Of a stretch of DNA of 64,000 nucleotides, positions 48,301 through 60,300 are shown one piece after another. The stretch is from Micrasema longulum (Eukaryota; Arthropoda; Insecta; Trichoptera; Brachycentridae): assembly GCA_022494885.1 (NCBI GenBank), contig JAGVSM010004201.1, positions 152,758 through 216,757 of the forward strand, read 5' to 3'. A program made the translations under genes and the position numbers. A model generated the notes under the pieces. That model was not told where the DNA came from. It did no database searches and worked only from the letters and a program-made list of their open reading frames with translations. The first letter of the stretch is position 1; the number at the start of each line of letters is the position of its first letter.

Positions 48301-51300
48301 GTTCATTGTTTCAAGTTCCAACTATCTAGAAGTTTCCCAACCAAGATTTTTTTTGTAACATGTGTCATTTAATTGGAAGATGCTAAAACAATTCAAATCA
48401 ATGCTAAAAATAATAAAAATTAAAACAAAATAATTGACAACAGTTACGGATATTATTTTATTTGCATTACACATTTATATTTTTTGTATTATCTTTATAT
48501 ATTTAATTCTTCTGTACGTGTAATGTCACTGAACTCCTACTAAACGGCTGAACCGATTTACGAGTGGTTTTCAGCGAAATGTAAATCTTTGCGCCGCGCG
48601 TGTTCGTAGATAATAAAATTTTCTATCGAATCTGTAAAAAAAAAGTTAGAATCATAAATCTTTTTTTCATCGACCTACCAGGTTTGAATTTTGAATCGAC
48701 GACAATGCATATACAAAAAAATGAAAGGACGTTGTTTTTTGTGTTTAAAAAAAGTTTGTTTTTGAATGTTTACAAACAACATGATTTTTTTATGGATTCC
48801 AATCAGATTCTTTCCTTTTATTCCTTATAATTTCTTCCCATTCATTTCTTTTTACTGGATTTTTGGTAATACTAAAATAATATTAACTGACATTCAATAC
48901 ATTTTTAAAAATAGCATTCAAGAATAAAGTGCACCGCTGTCTGTGAAAAGAACTGAGTTTGACATTTGCAAAAATAATTCTATATTTGAAAATAAATTAT
49001 TTTATGTTTTGGAATTTAACCATAAACAAGTACCTAGGTACCTACTTAAATTTAATATTTGAATATTAATATTTTCTGATTTTGGAATTATATTATAAAA
49101 AAAGAACCTAGGTACTTATCAATGAAATATATTTTTCCAAGGTAATAGCAGGCAAGCCAACGTTCGGGGAGGACAACGTCTGTCGGCGCTCTCAGAGTAA
49201 TAATGCGTAACCTATAGAGAAGCCCTATCACTATGTTTCAAATAACGAAAGCCATGTTGGTTAGCAACAAATTGATGGCCATTTTGTTTTGATTAACAAC
49301 AATCACATAACGGATCTGTCGGATGCTTTTGTCGCTGTGCTTGGCTTTGTTTATAAATAACTCGGATATTTACGTTATAATAAATAAAAATCGACTATGG
49401 TGAATTGCAGTATGTTTGGTTGCAGCAGTAGGAGCGTTAACGGTGTTAAAAGAGTCAGTTTTCGCAGGTAATTGATTAATAATATTTTCCCATGATTTAC
49501 ATTGATTTTTGGCATTTATTGTGTATTATTTTGATTAAAAAATTTCCTTATAGCAAAATATTTACTTCAGATATTATTTTTTCCCAAATTTCAGGTCGCT
49601 ACGACTCACCGTTTCGGAGATGTGACGGACAAGCAAACAACCTCAACACGGGACTTTGGTTCCATGGAGCTGGGATTTATGTCTCAATAAATGTTACATA
49701 AGTATATTGTGAATAAAATGAATAAATAAATAGATAAATAAACACACACATGTATTTTAAGTTGAATAAAATAAATATAGGCGAATTTTAGAAAATAAAT
49801 TGGAATAACCCAGCAATAATAAATACACAGGTACATTTTTAAAAGTATTTACAATGCAAATTAATATCCATTTGGCAATTCTTGACCTGAGTACGGCCTA
49901 TTGTTTTGCTGCGAACTGTAGATAACATAATACCCAATAGTTATAGAATGGTTTTGGGCTCCTCTATAGCTTGGTACATTATTACTCTAAGGGTCCGCTA
50001 GTATAATATCATATTATTTAATCAATCAAATATATTTTTTAAACGTTTTCTTTGCCGGTTTTTGCTGGGATGCTATTCCTTATTCTCACATTTGAATTAG
50101 AAAATTAATTACGAATATTATTTTTTGATAAGTAAAATATGAAGATCACAAATGTAATTTAATTTAAAAGTACAGGTAATAATAAAACTCTGCTTTCCAG
50201 CATAGAACTATATGAATTAAATAACAACCTACATTTGGTTGTAAGTTAGTTCTTTATCAGTTTTGTCACTCGATGCATATTGTATCTATTTATATCCAAA
50301 AATAACTTTACGAATGTAAAACAATACGATACGTTCGTCAGAGCCGTTTGATTCGTTCCTTCCATAAGATATAAATATTTACACTTGGTACACATCACAA
50401 TCGTTACTAATTCAATACTGACAGTTATTGCAATGCATTGAATGGAATAATGTCACAGCCTTCAGAATATTGTATGGTAGTAATGTGTTGTATCGTTATT
50501 GTGGAATAGTCGTGAACCTAACAGGCTTTTACAATGGAATTAGAAAATGTAAATACATATTTATTAGATGAAGGAATATTTAAAAATCGATCATTTAAAA
50601 ATAGCTTATTACTTAATTGTACAATCTTTGTTACAATATGGTATTGTAGGGGGGGGGGGGGGTGATTCATCCGCCAATATATTAAACCCTCTTAAAATAG
50701 TACAAAGATTAATTTTTAAAGTAATTCTGAAGAAACCCTCAACATTCAATGCGGAAAGTCTATTTAAAATATTTAAGGTTCATACAGTAGACGCACTTTA
50801 TAAAATAAATTCTATTATACAAATATATAAAAAAGAAAAAATCAAAGAATTTGAGATGAATAAGTCACTCAGATACCAACATAATATTAAAATTCCTAAA
50901 TTCCACCCAAGTCATGGTCCAAATAGCTTTATCTTCAAAGGTGTAAAAATTTATAATAATCTTTCCATTGAACTAAAAACTATGAAAAATAATCTATCAA
51001 TAAATAAATTTAAAGTAAATCTAAAGAAATTTTTTGAACGCATGTAAAGACTACATTTAATTTTAATTAGTATGAATGTATTATTGTTTTATGTTTTTTC
51101 TTTATATATCCTATGTTTTTATTTTTTTCTCATGTACTCGTATTTAAAAATATATAAACTCTTATAATAAACAATAAACAAATACAAAGTGTAAGTCACT
51201 CTCCAAGCACAAGAGTTAGTTTCTTTTTTGGAGAGTTACAGTGATAACATTTACCATATGTGTAAAAGTAGATATGTATAGAATCTTAAAAAAACATGTA

Positions 51301-54300
51301 CCTTTTATGAAATTAGTAATAAAAAAAAACATGAAATGCTGGCAATGTTTAAGTAGATTTTTAATGTAATGCCAATTCGCTGTATTATTTTAAAAGCAAT
51401 ATAATCTGGCACTCATTAATTCGAATAGTTGGAATTTACTTTATTTTATTACAATAAAATTATTTTTTGACGTTAATGTGTCATATGCAATAAATATGAA
51501 CATTCCTTCTCGTGTGAAGAACATGTGATAAGATTCAAATTGCCATAAAACATCAAGGTTGATCGATAGTATTACGCACTGATAATATAGCGTCTATTGT
51601 TGATAAGGTTTTGATTGGTTTTTACTATATATTTTATATCAATGACATCCCGAATTTATCGATATAATATATTTGTACCTATGTACGTACGAATAGTTTT
51701 TTCCCTTTATGAGGGCCTTCTACTAAAACATGATAACATCGGCGAAAAACAAGCTACAAGGATTTACAAATTATAATAAACATAATAATAATCGGGATGG
51801 AGAATACCTTAAATAAGGGAATATGGAAGTCTAGGCATTTACAGGGCTTATGACCTGTCATTGGCTGGTTTAAGTGGCCACTTTACACACTGTGTAACAT
51901 TAATCATTTTGCCCATATTTGTGGCATAAATATTTATTTTCGCGGAAAAGATCATTCTCTCTGTCCCACGATTGAAACCCCTCAATATGCATTTTGACTA
52001 TGTCACATCAATATTTAACTGATTTTCAATTTTGACTTTCTTTTTAATGTTGTGTTGTCGCAGATCAAAGGTCCGAGGTAAAAATTCCACTCCAAAATAA
52101 CTAGATTCCATTTTTTTCAGCTCAAGTACGATATTTAGAAAATGGTCTGAAAATCAAAATATTTAGGTAAATAAGAAGAACTTGAAGATTTATTTTTATT
52201 TTTTTTATTTATTCATAGGCACGACAGGTTATGGTAGTGTTCCGGACACCAAATCAGAGGTCCGAGTTTCGATTCCCGTTCTAGCATAGTAAGTTATGTC
52301 TGGTTGAAAATGGCCTCAAAATTGAAATACTTGTGAAAACTATAAGAAAGAAATAATTTTTCATGAAATAAGTTTATGTGTAGAAGATACTTACGATATT
52401 TTTTTATTTATTGAAAAAATTTGGTCACAAAATAAGTATAAAATAACAAATGTATTGGGCATACATAATTAATAAAAATGTTTCTACCTCTATAATACAG
52501 TAAAAACTTGAGTTTAGAGAGAGAGTTTGTTTTACATTCAATTTTTATTTTTATATGAGCATATATAAATATATTTATTTATTATATTTCATTCTTATTA
52601 TGTAAAACAGGTTCCTTTAAATTATATATTATATTCTAAAAGAAACATTGTTTTCTACTGTATAAAGTTTAGGATAGGGTAGGTACCGTGTGTTTTTTAA
52701 ATCTGAGATTGAAATATTTTGATATTTCATATTGATTTTAAGATTTTGAGATTATGCACAAATATATTTTTTCGAATTAAGGTCTTATATTTTTTAACCG
52801 CAGGTGTGTACTTATTAAATACATAAATAAAAAATATATTTTTGTACCTACCTAATCAAAAGAATTGCTACTAGAATGACTAGAATTTAAATTAGATTTA
52901 CCTGTGAATTTTAATTAGATTTACCAGTAGATTTAAAAAACAGTCATATCTTGTTATGTGTTACACTAAAATAATGTACAAAATATCATATCGTCATGAT
53001 CGTAGAACAACGACGCATGTGATTTTCTTCAATCTTACATGAGAGTGGTTTAATTATTTTTTGACACTGTATGTCACAACTCTCAAAGTACAAAATTATA
53101 TTAACATATTACAACAGAGATTAAGATCATTTTAGAGAAGGTAATATAGAAGTCTAGGAATCTACAGGGCTTATGACCTGTCATTGAATGGTTTATGTGG
53201 CCACTTTAAACACTGTGCAACATTAAAAAAAATAGAAAATTCTCTCTTGTAATATGTTAATATAACAGCTCAGGGAGTTGAATCCAGTCCTTGTCTACAA
53301 AAATTTGAACAAACTCATAATATTGTTGACAAATTTATATGCTTTGATACTTGGGTTAGTTATACACATGAATTTTTTTCAAACCTGAAATATAAACAGT
53401 TTCAAGACCAAAATATTAAAAAAGGTCTATGTCAAATTTTTCGCAAATCCGCCGATGTTCCACGATGACGACGATATATTATTTTAGTACGCACACATGA
53501 GTCTTCTTTACAATATTCTACTTAAATCATGTTATACGGATCCTTTTTACACGCTGATACTTTAATGTAATAAGATTTCAAAAAAACTAGAAGAAATGTT
53601 TTCATTTATTTTATTTCAGAATCTCAATTTATCTGGTCTTGGAAAGTATCTTTTCCTAAATTCTAAGCCACCGAGTGAAAATAATAAAACATTCAAGATA
53701 TTGATTTGGAAGGACGGAGATTTCTTGGAAAAAAGACACATACGCCATTTCTCAACAACTAAGTAAATTTAATTCTGTATTATTTAAAACACTAACATGT
53801 TTTATCCATTTTCAATCATATTTCTTATTTTTTGTGCCTTTAATAACAATCCTTACCCCTTTCACACCTAATTGTGCATCATCGCTTGTACACTTTTATG
53901 AATTATATTTTTTTGTCGATTGATTTTAGAATGAGAATGATAGTCGTTACATTTTAATGACCAATGGATAATATAAAAGGTTTGATTTTGGATAAGGTCA
54001 CCATAATTTTTTCATCATTATTCATCATCATTCGCTTTCCGCTCCTATTGGTGCAGAGGCACTGCATGGTACACCAATCGCAGCGTATCTTTATGTTAAG
54101 ATGATCAGTCTTACGTTTCAGGTACCAGTTTAGGAACTTTGAAATATTCTGGTGTGAAAACACCCGTTTAAATAAGAATTTCATATCAACCATTTCGGGA
54201 ATCGAACCTGAGACATCTCGCATGGTAGGTAAACGCGCTTACTATTACATATTTATTATATAATGAGAATGATAGTCGTTGTTTTAATGATCAATGCATA

Positions 54301-57300
54301 ATATAAAAGATTTGATTTTGCATCAGGCCACCATAGTTTTTTCATCTTTATTATCATCATCTTTCGCTTTCCGCTCCTATTGGTGCATAGGCACTGCATG
54401 GTACACCAATCGCAGCGTATTTTGATGATAAGATGACCAGTCTTACGCTTCAGGTACCAGTTCGGGGACTATATAATATTTTGGTGTGAAAACATCCGTT
54501 TAAATAAGAATTTCATATCAACCATGTCGAGACATCTCTCATGGTAGGTAAACGCGCTTACAATTACATGTAGTTTATAACATTATAGTTTGCCATAGTT
54601 TTTTAGGTTATTTTAATGAAATTTGATTTGTTTAATAAAAACGAACTACTTTGAAAGACGTCATTAGTTTTTCCCAATCAACCGATGATAGTGTTGTGAT
54701 GAATTTCCGGTTGACTCATAAATCAGCAGAACTCACCGAAGAGAACTTGTGGCGTTACGGGCGGAGTAATTTCAAAATCACAAAACTTTAAAAGTCATAA
54801 CGGTGATTATTTTTTTATTTTTTTTAACTCTGCTTAGTTTGATATATTAACAAATAAAAAACAAATGAAAAAAGAACACTGAACTTCCTTATTCCCGAGT
54901 TGCGCTAATCCAAGTAACTGTTTAATTATTGTTTTGATACAGATACCTAAAATGAGGGCGTTAAATGTTTGAGACCAAAGATTAAACACGAGCAAACATA
55001 TTTTATTGTTAAAACCTTCAGACTAACAATACACACCAAATCTAATTAAACGTTTTACGATAACGAGGCAAAAGCACTTATTATTATGACCGTTGGAACA
55101 GCGCATACATAATAATTTTATTGTATTGCTTAGAGCATTAAACTAACATGTATGAATATGGCTTCAAATTGTTTAAAACTACATTTAATTGGCTTTTGTT
55201 TACACTAACTTATATATTTCGAGGGTTGCTACTTAAGTTTTGAGATATGGCAACACCAGTGTGAATATGTCAAATCTGACATTTTTATCGTAAAGTTTCC
55301 CAGTTTTAATGGTAAACGTACTCAGAACGTTTTGTCATACGAGTGATATTTGTGATGTTTACAGATACTTAAAAAATCAATTTTGTTAAAAAATGGAACT
55401 AAATCGTGAACATTTTCGTGCGATGATGTTCTTTGACTTTCGACGTGAATTAAACCAAAAACAGTGTGCCGATTAACACGCTGCGGCATTTGGTGATAAA
55501 ACACTATCTCGAGCCACCGTGTTTCTCTGGTTTTCTGAATTCAATCGTGGTCTCACTTCGTTACAGGACAAATTTCGTGAGGGTCCTCCAAAATCGGCTG
55601 TTGTGCCATAAAAAATCGATCCTTTGCGTGAACTGATATTGCAAGATCGTCATGTGACATACCGTGAGATTGAGGCATGCTTGGGCATTAGTTCCACTTA
55701 CATGCATTTCATATTACATGAACATTTGGTGGTCAAAAAGATTTGTTCGCGTTGGATACCGCATAATTTGACAATCGCTCAAAAAAGTCTCGTGTCGATT
55801 GGTTCAATCAAATGTTAAAAAAATTCAATCGCAGTGCTTCAAAAGACCTCTATATGATCATGACAGGCGACGAATCATGGATGTATGCATATTAACCCGA
55901 AATTAAACAACAATTGACTGTATGGGTCTTTCAAGACGAGCCAAATCCAACAAAAGTTATTCGCGCACGAAGCACTTCCAAGCAAATGGTTGCCTGTTTT
56001 TTCAGAATAACTGAACATGTCGCCACCGTTCCATTACAGCAACGTAGAACGGTCAATTTTGAATGGTACACCACCATTTGTTTGCCAGAAGTGTTAAAAA
56101 ATAAGGAAACCAATTGTAGAAAACGAATCATTCTCCACCACGACAATGCAAGCTGTCACACATCACCTCAAACAAGTGAATTTTTGAGCATTCAAAACAT
56201 CGAATTGATGGGTCATCCATCGCACAGTCCTGATTTGACACCCAATGATTTTTTTCTTATTCCCGCATATCAAAAATAAATGGCGAAGTCAACGTTTTTC
56301 GATGTCTGAAGAAGCGGTTAATACGTTTAAATCACATGTTTTGGAGGTATCTCAATCGGACTGGAAAAAGTGCTTCGAAAACTGGTTCAAACGCATGCAA
56401 ACGTGTATTGATCTTCAAGGAGAATATTTTGAAAAACAATAAAGCCATTTTCGATTATAAATATTTACTTTTACTTGTCTATCTCAAAACTTAAGTAGCA
56501 ACCCTCGTTTTAAATGTAGAAATTTGATGGGGTGTAGATTGATATTTATTTATTTTTTACATTATATTTAAAGAAATAAATTGCATAACAATGGGGAGAG
56601 GAAGTGTAGAAAATGAGTACGGGAAGGGGATTATAGGGAGAGCAGTAAATAAAGCACAGGAAAAAGTGAGAGGGAAAGGGTTGTAGGTAGGGATGACTAA
56701 AAAATGGTCTAAGGAAAGACAGTGATTGATATGTCATACGTTTCTTGTAAACCATATTTTTTTCAGATCAGTTAAAGACATTTTAAATTTATCTCCTGCT
56801 TGACTTTTAACTTTTATTTTGATTTTTAATTTTGTCTTTCAATTTTAACTTTTTAATTTTAATTCTTAATATTAACTTTTAATTTAAACTTTTAACTTAG
56901 TTTTAATTTAAACTTTTCATTTTAATTTTAACTTTTGCTTTTAATTTTAAACATTTGATTTCAACTCTTAATTTATACTTACCTACTACCTGCATCGAAT
57001 AATTTATTGTTGGTTGTGATTTTTTTACAATTGAATTTAAATGTTCATGGAAGCAGAGAGAGAGGGAGGAAAGTAGAGTAGCTTTACAATGTCTTCTCCT
57101 TTTTATGAACTTTTTATGTAATATTTTTATTTTTACTTTTTTAGAATTAAATTATTTTTCCCCTCTCCTCCTGCATTAATTAGTGTGAACTCTGTAATTG
57201 GTCTTACTTTTTTTAATTGTTCTTTTGTACCTTGTTTTATATAAAGACTGTATGATTTCATTAATAAATAAATAAATAAAACACACTGTGATGCTGCCTC

Positions 57301-60300
57301 TTTTACATTCCGTGGTAAATCTTTCTTCAGTCTTACACCCTTAACAGTGAACGAATTTATCGAATTTCATTTATAGCAATGACCCCTTCGATCCTTCGCG
57401 TTGCTCTGTGCATAACTGCAAGTTGACATACGAGGAAGCTGACCTGAAGGACGCTGATGCAGTGGCCTTCCTTCTGCATCGCCTGAAGGTGGAAGATTTA
57501 CCAGCGACTGCCCAGCGACCCTCGAACCAGAGATGGGTGTTTATATCGGACGAGAGTCCCAGACACACGTTTCTCTATGCGGCCCCTAACAATACATGGA
57601 AAGATTACAATGGAATATTCAACTGGTCTATGACATACAGGTATGCGATATGATAAATACAAAAATTTAAAAAAAATGTGACCAAACATATCATGGATGA
57701 AGAGAACAAGGCTGAAGAAGAAGAATAACCACTTACCGACTTTTTTATGTCTTCCGGTTTCGAGACGTACCCGTCTCTTCGTCAGGACGCTAATTGTACT
57801 AACATGCCAATCTCACTATAGTAATTGCACAAAAATATAAAACTGATATGATAATAATAATAATAATAATAATAATAATGGATAACTTATATAGCGCCAT
57901 TAACGTAATATAATACCTCAAGGACGCTTTACAAAGTGATTAGATAAAGATTTAAATTCAATTTTAACTTTAACTTCTTAATTTAAGAAAAATAATGTAC
58001 TTTTTCATACTACTTTTCCACCACATGCTAAGAATTTATTCAAATGATTTAAAGAACAAGTGGGTTTTAAGTTTCTTCCAAAACATCACTTCAATCTCAC
58101 AGTTTCGGATTTCTGCTGGGAGAGCATTCCATGCCGTAGGGTCTGCGACCGCAAATGCACGTTCCAAAACGATATGCTGATAGTACCCATGCTACTAGAA
58201 GCTAACACCAGCTAGCACTGATTTTAATTGTAAAAAAGTTTCATTTCGTGGGAGCAGTAACACGTAAAATTTTTTTTTTTTTTTAAATAGCTTTAATTAT
58301 TAAAGTCAACTTCTTGGCACGGGAAATTGGCAGGGAACATTATTCTAAATTAACCCTTTCACACCCGTATTAATTTTTTTTTTTAAATACCCGTGGATAT
58401 AAAAAAAATAATAATAATAAATATAAATAAATTACTAAAATAATTATTTGAAAATTTTTTGGTGTTTTTTATATTTTATATTTGAAAAAATATTTTAACG
58501 TTATTTTTTAAAAACAATGGGACTCAAACTGATAATCAACCAACAACATTAATTTAAAATGTAAGTTTATCTGATCAATTAAATTTAATTTGACTTAAAT
58601 AAAAACTTGCCTAAAGCTAGGCTTTCCTAGGACAGCAGTGCCCGTATCTTAACGGCCGCAGTGAACGGTGATGCGGTGGACAGCCGTCGTAACGGTGACT
58701 AGATAGTGGTTTCCTAGGAAAACGGTGTTGAAAACATCGTTAAAAAATAAAACCACTCTCTAGTCTCCGTTACGAAGGCTGTCCACCGCATCACCGTTCA
58801 CTACGGCCGTTAAGATACGGGCACCGCTGTCCTAGGAAACCCTTGCTTTAGATATAATTTATAAGGACGACAGAAATTCACTCCAAAACAAACAAACTGG
58901 CCAGAAGCCAGCTATGAAAGAAACGAACTTTGGTATGTAATGCTAATTACCGTCGTATACAAAAAAAATAAAGACGTTCTTGAAACGGTTACAATATATA
59001 AAAATGTAAACTAATAAATGAATTAGAAGTTATTTATTAAAGCGAACGAAGAAATCTACAGTAAAAATGATAATTCTACAATAAAACAGGTTAAATTTTA
59101 GGCACCATCGATAGCAAACCACGAGGTGCTTTTGTAAGCTCTAAGCGTCTAATTTCTAATCTTATGAAACATTAATAAGGTTTTGATTTCAGGATAGATT
59201 CTGATGTTCCCGTACCCTATGGCAGGACGATAGCACTGAAGGAGGAAATGAAACTTCCAGGGAAAGCTTTATCTTTAGACGAACAAATTCTGACATTAGT
59301 ACCAAATATGGACGTTAAACAAAGAGATGTACTTGTTTCTGCTATGTTGTCTAACTGCGGTAAAAACAACAGGAGGTTGGATTATATTAAGGAACTACAA
59401 AAATACATAAAAGTAGACGTGTATGGAGCTTGCGGAGATGAATTAAAAGATGCGTAAGTTGATTCCTCTAAATTACTCATATGAAAATAACACGTTATTT
59501 GAAATAGGCAAATATTACATACTACAAATACCGATAAAAATATATAAAATGGATTTAGAATAATTAATTGTATTTTCAAAATCAATATGGATATCGCGGA
59601 GAAATGTTTTCATACATAAATGTAAAAAAGAAATTTAATAAAAATACGTTGCTAGAAAAATGCTACGTGTTTGGCCTTGGATTTTGTGACGTCAAGATTC
59701 GTGATATTGTTCGGTACAAATTTTAATGGCCAGGAACAAAAAAACATGAATCATATCGTATTAGGGGCGTGGTCAATGGAATGGCCGTTTTTGCGGGAAT
59801 TCAAAATTACAAATTTAAAAGTATTTATTAGCAAAAATAATTTTATTGTACAGTATTTCATAGATCTTTATTACTTTAAAAACGTAAAAAAACAAAAACG
59901 TGATATATTCCTATTATCACTATCTTTGCTGCAATAATGACATAACTTAAAAGCAATTTTTTGGTTGGAAGCCCGTCTGATTTTAATTACCGATAACGAC
60001 ACTCTTTACCCTTTTTTGTGTATGAATGTGTATACATTTAAAGTAATTTGTATATGTGAGTACATTATGAATGTCGTTAAATACTCAAAATAAATCCTCT
60101 CGCAATTATAAACAATGATTTTTTTATATTTATATTTTAGTTTCAGTAGATAAACCCTTTTTTTTATTTTTTTATTTTTTTAATTTTATTTTCTTTTTTT
60201 TTTTTACAATAAACATAAGAGGTACAACAGAGTATGAAAAAAATAAATGATAATTACATAGCAATGACATACATATTAAGTAAAAATTGTAAACAAAAAA

